In this document: positions 25,640 to 33,613 of the stretch, piece by piece | How positions within the stretch are numbered: position 1 is the stretch's first letter | Layout of the letters: every line of letters starts with the position of its first letter | DNA from: Candidatus Loosdrechtia aerotolerans | GTDB lineage: Bacteria > Planctomycetota > Brocadiia > Brocadiales > Brocadiaceae | Reading direction: 5' to 3' | DNA length: 40,567 nt | Assembly (NCBI GenBank): GCA_021646405.1 | Contig: SOER01000030.1 | Span: forward strand, 1-40,567 | The notes under the pieces: generated by a model | Seen by the model: only the letters and a program-made list of their open reading frames with translations | What the model was told of the DNA's origin: nothing | Databases searched by the model: none | Position numbers and translations under genes: made by a program

Positions 25640-26827
25640 ATGGAAATTACGGCATCAAAGCGATTGCAATCTATTGGTTCGTATGCCTTTGCAGAAGTTG
25701 ATAAAGAAGTTGAGAAATTAAAATCAATGGGTATTATACCAATTGACTTTGGAGTGGGTGATCCAACGGTACCAACGCCTGAGGTTGTCCGTAAGGCAAC
25801 ACAAAAAGGGATAACACTTCGCAAATCATCAGGTTATCCCAGTTATATTGGTGCGCCTGAATTCCGACAGGCGGTTGCCCGGTGGATCCAGAAGAGGTTT
25901 GGTGTGTCTATGGATCCGAATACAGAGATCTCATCGACTATCGGCTCAAAGGAGGGTGTATTTAACTTTCATGAAGGAATTGTTGATCCGGGTGATTATG
26001 TAATTATTCCTACTCCCGGGTATCCACCATATACCCGTGGTACTCTGTTCGCCGAGGGAATTCCTTATTATGTACCACTTCTTGCGGAAAATAAGTTTCT
26101 TATAGACCTGAAATCTATTCCTGAAGAGGTCTGCAAAAAGGCAAAGGTTTTATGGATCAACTATCCAAATAGTCCGAGCGGAGCTGTAGCTCCTTTATCG
26201 TATCTGGAGGAGGTTGTGGAGTTTGGTAAAAAGCATAACATTATCATTGCCTCGGATGAGGCCTACAGCGAAATTTATTTTAACGAACTCCCTCACAGTA
26301 TTTTAGAGGTTGCGAAAGAAGGAATTATTGTTTTTAATTCCCTGTCGAAAAGAAGTGCTATGACGTGTTACCGCATTGGTTGGATAGCGGGTGATAAACG
26401 TATTGTCGATATATTTAAAAAGGTAAAAACAAATATTGATTCGGGTACACCCACCTTCATCCAGGACGGGGCGGTTGCGGCCCTTCACGATGAGGCCCAT
26501 GTTGACAAAATGAGGGCGGAGTACAGGATTAAGAGGGATTTATTGGTAAAGGCATTTAACGATATCAGTCTCACCAACTGTACACCGGAGGCAACTATTT
26601 ATCTATGGCAAAAAGTACCACACGGTATGACTTCTGTCGATTTTGCCAAAAAACTCCTCTCACCTGACATTGCTATCGTAGCAACACCAGGTGTATGGAT
26701 TAGTGATAAAACGGAAAAAGGACTCAACCCCGGCGAAGGATATGTGCGCTTTGCTCTGGTACCGGGTATGAAAAATACCAGGGAAGCAGCACGACGAATA
26801 AAAAATCTATTGCCAAAGCTTTTATAA
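25640..26827 (+). CDS. class I/II aminotransferase, LL-diaminopimelate aminotransferase (DapL)-like
   Basis: 395 residues from the ATG at 25640. The fold-type I PLP enzyme features are clear: substrate region DFGVGDPTVPTP, SSGYPSYIGAPEFRQAVA, GSKEGVFNFHEG, PTPGYPPYTRGTLFAEG, NYPNSPSGAVA, ASDEAYSEI and the PLP lysine in FNSLSKRSAMTCYRIGW. This combination is closest to DapL and its aspartate-aminotransferase-like relatives, so a role in lysine/peptidoglycan diaminopimelate synthesis is likely; aromatic or aspartate transamination would also suit the neighbouring aroF. The GTG/ATG further upstream at 25589 would add 17 residues with no homology; GGAAGATGG lies before 25640. Confidence 0.85.
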   Translation: MEITASKRLQSIGSYAFAEVDKEVEKLKSMGIIPIDFGVGDPTVPTPEVVRKATQKGITLRKSSGYPSYIGAPEFRQAVARWIQKRFGVSMDPNTEISSTIGSKEGVFNFHEGIVDPGDYVIIPTPGYPPYTRGTLFAEGIPYYVPLLAENKFLIDLKSIPEEVCKKAKVLWINYPNSPSGAVAPLSYLEEVVEFGKKHNIIIASDEAYSEIYFNELPHSILEVAKEGIIVFNSLSKRSAMTCYRIGWIAGDKRIVDIFKKVKTNIDSGTPTFIQDGAVAALHDEAHVDKMRAEYRIKRDLLVKAFNDISLTNCTPEATIYLWQKVPHGMTSVDFAKKLLSPDIAIVATPGVWISDKTEKGLNPGEGYVRFALVPGMKNTREAARRIKNLLPKLL

Positions 26828-26972
26828 AGAATATCTACAGACTTCACAGATTATACAAATGTGATTGGCAAAAACCGGAAGAGATGGAGCACAGAGATTT
26901 TTCATTTCCGTCTGCTTTCTGTCGTTTGTTTTCTCTGTGAGTTCTGCGGTTGAAAAGCAAGGATGTTATGGT

Positions 26973-27950
26973 ATGAAAAAACGATTATTTAGTGGAATAC
27001 AGCCCAGTGGAGATGTACATATCGGTAATTATCTGGGAGCTATCAGGAACTGGGTGCGACTTATCGATCAGTTCGAGTGCATCTTTTGCATTGTAGATTA
27101 TCATGCAATTACCATCGAATATGATCCCAAAGACATGAAGAAGAGAATCCTGAATGCAGCGGCAGTTAATATTGCATCAGGTCTAGACCCCGGTCGGTGT
27201 ATCCTCTTTGTCCAATCACACGTACCGGAACATACTGAACTTGCATGGATATTAAATACTGTAACCCCTATGGGGCATCTGGAACGCATGACTCAATATA
27301 AGGATAAATCAAGGCAACATGCTGAAAATATTAATGCAGGACTGTTTAACTATCCTGTTTTGCAGGCAGCTGATATTCTGCTCTATAAGAGTGATGCAGT
27401 ACCAGTAGGTGAAGATCAGGTTCAGCATATTGAACTTGCACGGGAGATTGCGAGAAAATTCAATATGCGGTATGGAGAGATATTTCCGGAACCAAAGGAA
27501 ATCCTGTCAGAGGCACCACGAATTATGGGGCTTGACGGTAAAACGAAAATGAGTAAAAGTCTCGGAAACTACATATCACTTATAGAATCTCCTGAATCGA
27601 TAAGAAAGAAACTATCGGCGGCTGTGACCGATGAGAATAGAAAGAGGCGTACCGACACCGGCAATCCTGATATCTGCAACCTGTTTACCCTGCATAAGTA
27701 TTTTTCTACGAAAGAACAGATTGAATATGTTCAGGGTGCATGCCGTACTGCAGAAATTGGTTGTGTTGAATGTAAAAGGGTCTTATCAGATAATGTAGCT
27801 GAGGCACTCACCCCTGTTCGTCTGAGATATGAGGAACTTGTTAAAGACCCGGATTTCCTGCTCGGCATTTTATCTGAAGGTGCAGCAAGATGCAAGAGAA
27901 TGGCAGAAGATACTATGGGTGATGCGAGAAAAAGGATGGGATTACTATAA
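26973..27950 (+). CDS. trpS: tryptophanyl-tRNA synthetase
   Basis: 325 residues from the ATG at 26973, the usual length of bacterial TrpS. Class I synthetase signatures are present: HIGH variant in GIQPSGDVHIGNYLGAI, the tRNA/ATP region GEDQVQHIELAREIA, and KMSKS in KTKMSKSLGNYI. It charges tRNA-Trp in the cytoplasm. A longer frame starting at 26865 adds 36 residues of hydrophobic, repeat-derived sequence (its DNA resembles the common CTCTGTGAGTTCTGCGGTTGAAA repeat) and is not real. It lies in the rightward series after the DapL-like aminotransferase. I saw no T-box in the 145 bases before it. Confidence 0.95.
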   Translation: MKKRLFSGIQPSGDVHIGNYLGAIRNWVRLIDQFECIFCIVDYHAITIEYDPKDMKKRILNAAAVNIASGLDPGRCILFVQSHVPEHTELAWILNTVTPMGHLERMTQYKDKSRQHAENINAGLFNYPVLQAADILLYKSDAVPVGEDQVQHIELAREIARKFNMRYGEIFPEPKEILSEAPRIMGLDGKTKMSKSLGNYISLIESPESIRKKLSAAVTDENRKRRTDTGNPDICNLFTLHKYFSTKEQIEYVQGACRTAEIGCVECKRVLSDNVAEALTPVRLRYEELVKDPDFLLGILSEGAARCKRMAEDTMGDARKRMGLL

Positions 27951-28006
27951 AAATAAAATCCAACCACTATTCTCTATTGATATGAGTTAGCACCACACAA
28001 AATACT

Positions 28007-29704
28007 ATGGACTACTTTATAAAAAGCATCGTATCTCTATTAAAAGAAAAGACAGACCTCCGGGAAGATGAGATAGAAAAACGTATTGAAATACCACCTG
28101 TCTTAAAGATGGGTGATTACGCATTTCCCTGTTATACCCTTTCAAAAATACTGAAAAAACCACCAAACAGCATCGCCGAAGAATTAACCAAAATACTCCA
28201 TCCCGTCAGTCCAATTACAGGGATCAGAGCTATTGGCCCTTATGTAAACTTCTTCGTTGACAGATCGATATTTTCAGAAAGGGCATTGAAAAAGATTCAT
28301 GAAGAGAAAGATTCTTATGGCAGCGATGACACTGGAAGCGGTAAAACTATCGTTATTGATTACTCTTCTCCGAATATTGCCAAACACCTTGCCGTTCATC
28401 ATCTCCGTTCTGCAGTAATCGGAAATGCAATTTATCATATCTACAAAGCACTCGGGTATAGCTGTGTAGGGATTAATCATCTTGGCGACTGGGGAACGCA
28501 ATTTGGTCAATTGATCGTTGCATACAGAAGATGGGGAGATGAAAGTACCCGTAAGACGTACACGGTTACCGACCTGAATAGTCTTTATGTAAAGTTTCAC
28601 CAGGAGGCAGAAAAAAACCCTGCCCTGGAAGACGAAGCAAGGGAATGGTTTAAAAAACTCGAAGCAGGAGACCCTGAGGCGAGAACGCTGTGGCAGCATT
28701 TCAAAGATATCAGCTTAAAGGAATTTCAGAAGCTTTATGATATGCTTGAAGTACATTTCGATGCCTATATCGGCGAGAGTTTTTACAATACCATGGTTGA
28801 AGATACCATAAGAAGAATTAAAGAAAAAGGGCTTGCGAAGATTAGTGAAGAGGCATTGATTGTTGATCTGGAGCCCTATAATATGCCACCATGTCTTTTA
28901 CGGAAGAAAGATGATGCTACCCTTTATGCCACTCGTGATATTGCTGCTGCTGAATATCGAATGAGAACATACAACTTTGATAAAATGACCTATGTGGTTG
29001 GGTCTGAGCAAAAGTTACATTTTAAACAAATTTTTAAAGTTCTGGAATTGATGGGGTATGATTGGGCAAGCCGCTGTGTCCACATAGATTTTGGTCTTAT
29101 GAAGTTTAAAGATGGTAAGATGTCTACCCGTAAAGGGAAGGTTGTCTTATTGGAAGACCTGTTAATTGAAGCCATTGAGCGTATCAGAAAAATTATAGAA
29201 GAAAAAAATCCATTGTTAGAGGATAAAGATGCTGTGGCAAAAGAAGTTGGTATCGGGGCTATTATCTTTGCTGATTTATCTACAAAACGCAACAAGGATA
29301 TTGTCTTTGACTGGGATACCGTTCTGAATTTTGAGGGAGAAACAGGTCCTTATGTCCAGTATACCCATGCCCGCCTGTGCAGTATCCTGAGAAAATATAA
29401 TCAACCTGTAACAGGAGAAGTAAATTATGAATTATTAAAAGAAGACGAGACCTTTCGTCTTATCAAGAATTTATGGCAATTTCCCTCTGTTATACAAAGG
29501 GCGGCAGAATCTTATGAACCATCTTTACTCTGTAATTATCTTATTGATGTTTGTGGTAATTTAAACAGGTTTTATAATACCTACCGCGTTTTATCCGATG
29601 TTGAGGAGCTGACAAAGGCCAGGGTATTCTTAGTAGATGCCACACGACAGGTCATAAAGAATGGCCTTAACATCATTGGTATACACTCACCGGACCGAAT
29701 GTAA
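28007..29704 (+). CDS. argS: arginyl-tRNA synthetase
   Basis: 565 residues. The N-terminal Arg-tRNA synthetase domain (1-95, with IGPYVNFFVD) is followed by the class I core with the HIGH-like motif SPNIAKHLAVHHLRSAVIGN, GDWGTQFGQLI, and the KMSKS-equivalent KMSTRKGKVV, then the DALR anticodon-binding domain near the C terminus (YVQYTHARLCSILR onward). It charges tRNA-Arg. The ATG at 28007 lies 57 bases after trpS. It ends the rightward series; downstream is a repeat-rich gene-free region. Confidence 0.95.
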   Translation: MDYFIKSIVSLLKEKTDLREDEIEKRIEIPPVLKMGDYAFPCYTLSKILKKPPNSIAEELTKILHPVSPITGIRAIGPYVNFFVDRSIFSERALKKIHEEKDSYGSDDTGSGKTIVIDYSSPNIAKHLAVHHLRSAVIGNAIYHIYKALGYSCVGINHLGDWGTQFGQLIVAYRRWGDESTRKTYTVTDLNSLYVKFHQEAEKNPALEDEAREWFKKLEAGDPEARTLWQHFKDISLKEFQKLYDMLEVHFDAYIGESFYNTMVEDTIRRIKEKGLAKISEEALIVDLEPYNMPPCLLRKKDDATLYATRDIAAAEYRMRTYNFDKMTYVVGSEQKLHFKQIFKVLELMGYDWASRCVHIDFGLMKFKDGKMSTRKGKVVLLEDLLIEAIERIRKIIEEKNPLLEDKDAVAKEVGIGAIIFADLSTKRNKDIVFDWDTVLNFEGETGPYVQYTHARLCSILRKYNQPVTGEVNYELLKEDETFRLIKNLWQFPSVIQRAAESYEPSLLCNYLIDVCGNLNRFYNTYRVLSDVEELTKARVFLVDATRQVIKNGLNIIGIHSPDRM

Positions 29705-30288
29705 CTGTGATCATATCACTTCGCTGCGTAATGGGAAGGGTGGAAGAGCCATTCGGCCCTCCCCAAAAGGAGTACAAATACCGTTGTTTAGTCTAAGATG
29801 CTCTATTAATACCATGAAAAGGCGAGATTCCCCGCTGCCGAGATTCTTCACTCCGCTTCGCGGAGTTTACACTGAATGAAGTGAATGTGTTCAGAATGAC
29901 AAATTCCCTGCTGGCGCTTCATCCGGGATGGAATGAAGGGTTTCAGGATGGCACCCTGTATTCTGTCACCCTGAGTGGAACGAAGGGTTTCGTCCCTGAT
30001 GAAAGAGATTCATTCCTGCACGAGAGAGGAACACCATGTATTGTCATAGGGTATATGCCAAAAGCCGGATGTCCGGGGTGTAACAACTCTACCATGGAGT
30101 GTGTTGAGTAAAAGCCCGCCGAAGGCGGTAAGTTCATGGTATAGGAATTTTCATATTATGTAAGCGGGTTTACGGGGAGGTGTTGTTATAAGGTTAATGA
30201 TGTTGCTATGATGCAACAGTGATTCTTTCTGTTCAATTGTTTTTAATCCCGAAGGGATGTCATGATTATAGCAAAAGACCTCTCAAGC

Positions 30289-30400
30289 GGGTTCAAGTTT
30301 GCAACTTGAACCCTGAGTTTTATCCTGTCTATTAAGCCATCGACTGTAGAAAATGCTATTGTCCGCATAAACTATGGGTTCAGGTTACAAACCTGAACCC
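30289..30400. repeat. pair of inverted palindromic repeats (BIME-like)
   Basis: Palindrome 1 (30289-30313): GGGTTCAAGTT-TGC-AACTTGAACCC. Palindrome 2 (30376-30400): GGGTTCAGGTT-ACA-AACCTGAACCC. Each has an 11-bp perfect stem and 3-base loop. Their outer flanks show opposite orientation: AGC precedes the first and GCT follows the second. This is the layout of two REP units in a BIME, which are usually mobilised by RAYT-type transposases; none is in the window. Confidence 0.8.
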
Positions 30401-30490
30401 GCTGTGGGATGATTATGGATACAAGTGGATATTTTCCCAATTAGTTGCTAAATGTAGTAAAAAAGAAAGGATATGTTTTCGTACAGTCTA

Positions 30491-30524
30491 ACAAAAAAGA
30501 GGCTACAGCGATCGCTGTAACCCC
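30491..30524 (-). terminator. terminator of the tRNA-fMet gene
   Basis: On the minus strand GGTTACAGCGATCGCTGTAGCC, a near-perfect palindrome, is followed by TCTTTTTTG. It begins 11 bases after the end of the tRNA gene. Confidence 0.8.
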
Positions 30525-30534
30525 TTCATTTTAT

Positions 30535-30611
30535 TGGTAGCGGGAGTGGGATTTGAACCCACGACCTCCGGGTTATGAGCCCGACAAGCTGCCAGACTGC
30601 TCTACCCCGCG
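30535..30611 (-). tRNA. initiator tRNA-fMet (CAT anticodon)
   Basis: A 77-base tRNA on the minus strand, CGCGGGGTAGAGCAG at the 5' end and an encoded CCA at the 3' end. The anticodon loop is CTCATAA (anticodon CAT). Two initiator features are visible: a mismatch at acceptor position 1:72 (C opposite U) and three consecutive G:C pairs in the anticodon stem (GGG/CCC). T loop is TTCAAAT. A terminator follows immediately. Translation initiation depends on it, unless other copies exist elsewhere in the genome. Confidence 0.95.
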
Positions 30612-30672
30612 TTATTATTTTCTGTAAGAACGAATGTTTAGGGTCAGACCTTGAAAATAGAATATATAAGGC

Positions 30673-30945
30673 CTATGGGAATATTTTGTAAATATCTTTA
30701 CGATGTGCTACACGTTGACAGACAACTACTTGATTATTTTTATCTATTGTAACACCTATTCTGTAATCTCCGAAACGGATTTTATATTTGTCTGGATAAC
30801 CAGTCATCCTTTCAACATATCCAAGTTCAAAAGGATTAGAAGAAGGCAATTCATTAAAAACTATCTCCTCAGCCTTAGTTTGTATTTCATTTGGTAACTT
30901 AACGAGTTCTTTAAGAAAACGTTTTGTATATTCAATTTTCCACAT
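30673..30945 (-). CDS. RelE/ParE-family toxin
   Basis: 90 residues. The pattern WKIEYTKRFLKELVKLP, then YPDKYKIRFGDYRIGVTID and VVVCQRVAHRKDIYKIF, is that of a RelE-superfamily toxin: basic, one beta sheet, and conserved R-x-G-D-Y-R. Most RelE relatives cleave mRNA on the ribosome; ParE relatives poison gyrase. The frequent RelE residues in the last strand (R-x-x-H-R-x-x-I-Y) are present. It overlaps the upstream antitoxin gene by 14 bases, typical of antitoxin-first pairs. Next to it on the other side is tRNA-fMet. The word GGGTCAGACCTTGAAAAT at 30645-30657 region, just downstream, resembles a border sequence seen near mobile elements. Confidence 0.88.
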   Translation of the reverse strand: MWKIEYTKRFLKELVKLPNEIQTKAEEIVFNELPSSNPFELGYVERMTGYPDKYKIRFGDYRIGVTIDKNNQVVVCQRVAHRKDIYKIFP

Positions 30946-31141
30946 GCTGTTTTAGTGACTGATAGTACCTTTTTGCGTCTCCAGATGAAAGCCGCTCATC
31001 TTCTTTAACCTCATCCATTAATTTTGCTAATCCGTAATTTTCTATAATCTCTTCCATACGCTCAAATTCTTCAATTGGTATCTGAACTGCAATTGGTTTT
31101 TTATGTTCATCTATTATTATTTTCTTATGAATTTCCAACAT
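30932..31141 (-). CDS. antitoxin of the RelE/ParE pair (Phd/RelB-like)
   Basis: 69 residues with an N-terminal MLEIHKKIIIDEHKKPIAVQIPIEEFERMEEIIEN, which resembles the Phd/YefM or RelB kind of small DNA-binding N-terminal domain, followed by an acidic, probably flexible toxin-binding tail. It would neutralise the downstream toxin and repress the operon. AGGAGG lies at a good distance before the ATG at 31141. Confidence 0.82.
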   Translation of the reverse strand: MLEIHKKIIIDEHKKPIAVQIPIEEFERMEEIIENYGLAKLMDEVKEDERLSSGDAKRYYQSLKQHVEN

Positions 31142-31815
31142 GATAAGCCTCCTGTTATTTTTTCGTAGTATATCGCTAGGGTCACATTTTAAATAATAAT
31201 CATTGGTACTTTTTACTCAATTATTATAATGATTTCCAATATATCTTTCACTTAAAAATTTAACACTTGGAAAATCCAATAACAAGACACTTATGTATTT
31301 AACCACATCTCAGTTATTTGAAAGACAAAGTCAATAATTAAATATGGTATTCAAAATAACTGCAATTCGGCCTATTGTACTTTTTACCATTCTTACATAA
31401 AAAGGGATACCTGAAAAAGTATCCCTTTTAAATCAAATCACCATTATCTGTTCAGATAACCATATCTAATTAAGCATCAACATAACAAAAAAGATTGAAG
31501 TCTATAAAAGAAGGTGGTATTATCTCTCAAATAATTTATGTAGTTTGCTATGAAATTAAAACAACGTGATTATGATGTAATAAGATATACACGAAAACAA
31601 AGAAAGTCATGGTGTCCGAAGCCGTGTCGATGGGTTGCAGGCCGGATTATACAGTCTGTATAGTCCGGAACGGGTAACTAACGAAAACACAGAAAAATTT
31701 GATGTGAAAGAACTTAGAATACGTAACAGAAAGACACGGCAACTTCTTACACAGAAGAAGACAGTCTACCTTTGCCGTTTTATATGGACTGTATAATCAT
31801 TGTTAGGAGTTCGAA
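31142..31815. other. gene-free stretch with structured sequence
   Basis: About 670 bases. The first half is AT-rich and includes the toxin-antitoxin promoter region. A terminator-like hairpin lies at 31400-31429 (separate entry). The second half is GC-richer and structured: CCGGATTATACA-GTC-TGTATAGTCCGG at about 31650-31676, an inverted echo of that core (GGACTGTATAATC) near 31785, and ACGGCAA/TTGCCGT arms around 31736-31775. It ends in GTTAGGAG just before the DUF2971 start codon. Confidence 0.5.
31400..31429. terminator. orphan terminator-like hairpin
   Basis: AAAAGGGATAC, loop CTGAAAAA, GTATCCCTTTT: an 11-bp stem with A-run on one side and T-run on the other, so it could act in both directions. 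No gene ends nearby on either strand, so it may finish an unseen small RNA, or block read-through between the toxin pair and the DUF2971 gene. Confidence 0.6.
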
Positions 31816-32550
31816 ATGCTGAACAACGAACACGAGTGTTTCTTTCCACCCACCGTGAACTGCACGCTCTGGCGATATATGGACTTGACGAAGTTACTCA
31901 GTCTCCTTGAGAATCGAAGCCTTTTCTTTCCGCGTGCCGACCAGCTTAATGATCCCTATGAGGGAGCATGGTCACGTGCGGGTGTAGCGCTACTTCGGGA
32001 TCCCGGGACGAGCGGGGGAGTACCGCCGGAAGCTGTCGATCAACTCCTCAAAGCCACAGAGGACTTGCGACGTAATACTTTCATCAGTTGCTGGTTCGCT
32101 AGAGAACACGAATCAGCTGCGATGTGGAAGCTCTACCTGCAAAGTCCTGAAGGCGTAGCCATTCGTACTGATCACGACACCCTTGGAACAGCGCTGGAGC
32201 GGTCACCACTCGTAGTCCGTACCACAATGGTCAAATATGTTGACTATGACAAGGTACCTATTCCCTTCAGGAACGCCTTATTTCCATTTGTACACAAGCG
32301 TTTGAGTTTTGAGCACGAAACAGAGTTGCGGGCCATCATCTGGTCGCTTGAAGATGTCAACAATACTCAGATTCCTAAGGGTGCGACGGGAGTGATGGTC
32401 GATATTATACCCGAAGAGCTGATTAAGTCAGTGTACGTTTCGCCAACTGCACCAAAATGGTTTGGCCATCTCGTCGAACAGATTCTCCGAAGATACGGTT
32501 TGTCGACTCAGGTTGTGAGGTCTAGCTTGTATGACCGGCCGTCGTATTAA
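31816..32550 (+). CDS. DUF2971 domain-containing protein (accessory cassette gene)
   Basis: 244 residues. The DUF2971 features are present: LWRYMDLTKLLSLLENRSLFFPRADQLNDPYEGAW near the N terminus, TFISCWFAREHESAAMWKLY in the centre, GVAIRTD, then KRLSFEHETELRAIIW and a final YVSPTAPKWF. The function is unknown; family members often turn up in integron cassettes and mobile islands. GC content is higher than the neighbouring genes (by eye about 50%), suggesting transfer. The ATG at 31816 is preceded by TTAGGAG. It reads toward an attC site at 32727-32836, with a 32-residue peptide gene in between. Confidence 0.85.
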   Translation: MLNNEHECFFPPTVNCTLWRYMDLTKLLSLLENRSLFFPRADQLNDPYEGAWSRAGVALLRDPGTSGGVPPEAVDQLLKATEDLRRNTFISCWFAREHESAAMWKLYLQSPEGVAIRTDHDTLGTALERSPLVVRTTMVKYVDYDKVPIPFRNALFPFVHKRLSFEHETELRAIIWSLEDVNNTQIPKGATGVMVDIIPEELIKSVYVSPTAPKWFGHLVEQILRRYGLSTQVVRSSLYDRPSY

Positions 32551-32633
32551 TGTGCCTAACCGGCAGATGAAGATAAAGAATTAAGAAGGACATTCTTAAA
32601 GGTAGGAAGATAGTTGAACTGGGGAGGTTTTCA

Positions 32634-32732
32634 ATGCTCAGGGCAATCTATGTCTGGTCGGCAGTTATGTTTGTCGGCATACTTTCGGGTCTTTTCGTAC
32701 TGCGAAGGCAACCAAAGAATACCACCACCTAA
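32634..32732 (+). CDS. 32-residue membrane microprotein in a cassette
   Basis: A 32-codon gene: MLRAIYVWSAVMFVGILSGL, then FVLRRQPKNTTT. A single membrane helix (about residues 3-23) is followed by a basic C terminus, suggesting the tail faces the cytoplasm. GGGGAGG lies 7 bases before the ATG. Its TAA stop codon sits inside the conserved attC core ACCTAAC, a common arrangement in integron cassettes. I recognise no family; it may be a toxin-like or accessory membrane peptide, which is inference only. Confidence 0.6.
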   Translation: MLRAIYVWSAVMFVGILSGLFVLRRQPKNTTT

Positions 32733-32836
32733 CAAGGTCATGCAGCCGGACACGAAACCACGCGGGGCATATTTGTCGGTATTTCTTGTGACTCATTGAC
32801 CGCGTGGTTTCGTGCCGCTGATGACCGGCGTTGGAC
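32727..32836 (+). mobile_element. integron attC recombination site
   Basis: A 110-bp site running from ACCTAAC (matches RYYYAAC) to GTTGGAC (matches GTTRRRY). Inside, GTCAT-g-CAGC pairs with GCTGATGAC, leaving one unpaired G: the extrahelical base used by integron integrases to choose the strand. A large central palindrome, CACGAAACCACGCGG (32751-32765) with CCGCGTGGTTTCGTG (32800-32814), pairs perfectly over 15 bases. The site follows a small gene on the plus strand, the normal cassette polarity. No integrase gene is in the window. Confidence 0.85.
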
Positions 32837-33008
32837 ATCAAAATATAATTGCAAATAGTATGAGTACCGCGATACCATGATAGTGTGATCCAGTCATTCA
32901 GAAATAAAGGTACAGAAGATATATTCAATGGTAACAATTTAAAGGGTGCCCGAATGGCTTGTCCGCAGACATTATGGAAGATTGCTGCAAGAAAACAGGA
33001 GGTAAACA

Positions 33009-33321
33009 ATGGTTAGGATACCAACACATAGAGAGCCGACACACCCCGGAGAAATGCTACTTGAGAAGTTTCTTAATCCTATGGGAATCACCCAGAGAGA
33101 ATTAGCTGAAAAAATACATGTTCCATATCAGAGAGTAAATGAAATTATCAATAAAAGACGTTGGCATTACACCAAGTACAGCATTAAGGCTTGCAAAATT
33201 ATTTGGTGTTTCAGAGGATTTCTGGATGAACCTTCAGTTGCGTTGGGATTTATATAGAGCAAAACTAAATGAATCCAATGCATTAAAGGAAATCAGACCT
33301 TTAAAACTGAGAGCAGTGTAA
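33009..33321 (+). pseudogene. HigA-type antitoxin, frameshifted
   Basis: An XRE/HTH antitoxin of the HigA/VapI kind split by one base. Frame 1 (from ATG 33009, preceded by AGGAGG) gives THPGEMLLEKFLNPMGITQRELAEKIHVPYQRVNEIINKR, then goes astray. Frame 2 continues with GITPSTALRLAKLFGVSEDFWMNLQLRWDLYRAKL, the normal second half. Removing one T at 33161-33162 restores a continuous protein of about 103 residues. No higB toxin is visible upstream. Either it is a decayed antitoxin without its toxin, or an assembly error of one base. Confidence 0.88.
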
Positions 33322-33613
33322 TAAGTAGACTGCCCAACCAGGCATGGAACAGGAGCTGCTACAGAGACTATATTTGCATTATTGTTCCCACAGCTTTCGA
33401 ACACTGTTTTGACCTGCAAAGATAAATTCCCGGATATCTTGTAAAGGCTTCCCCCCTTTTTTACCCTGGTTTAATAATTATTACTTTTGTATACTATGTT
33501 CGCATAATATTTTGATTTGAAAGGCATTGGCTTAGCCCGCATGTAATTTTTCAGTATGAAAGACAACAGTGGAATAGCGTACAAACAACAGATTTAACGG
33601 AGGTTTTTTAACT
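33322..33613. other. gene-free stretch before the fused membrane protein gene
   Basis: About 290 bases, no gene and no clear repeat. The last 40 bases hold the AACGGAGG ribosome-binding site of the next gene. Confidence 0.4.

Larger units (their letters stand above)
29705..30534. repeat. repeat-rich gene-free region (left copy of a modular repeat)
   Basis: About 830 bases without a real gene. Three modules can be told apart: X at about 29841-29901 (starts AGATTCTTCACTCCGCTTCG and contains the hairpin CTCCGC-TTC-GCGGAG at 29851-29865), Y at about 29930-30048, and Z at about 30140-30199. All three recur at 36263-36560, with X in the same orientation but Y and Z each inverted. Between 30285 and 30404 lies a pair of palindromes, listed separately. 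Two open frames across X and Y (29661-29879, 29881-30111) are by-products of the repeats. Confidence 0.75.

Noticed and set aside
26848-26972. T-box or leader control before trpS
   Set aside because: No AGGGTGG-type T-box sequence, specifier stem or terminator is visible.
29661-30111. Two open frames (72 and 76 codons) after argS
   Set aside because: They translate modules of the dispersed repeat, and the first overlaps argS.
29705-30534. CRISPR array
   Set aside because: The repeats are palindromic modules of differing length without regular spacers, and no cas genes are present.
31677-31810. An attC upstream of the DUF2971 gene ending at GTTAGGA
   Set aside because: The left core box has a mismatch and the arms do not pair beyond 6-7 bases; I keep only the downstream attC.
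32554-32619. A second attC between GCCTAAC (32554) and GTTGAAC (32613)
   Set aside because: Both core words fit, but the intervening sequence shows only a small internal hairpin and no matching L/R arms. Probably coincidence.
32837-33008. A higB toxin before the broken higA
   Set aside because: No frame in this stretch resembles a HigB toxin; only a short unassigned frame is present.
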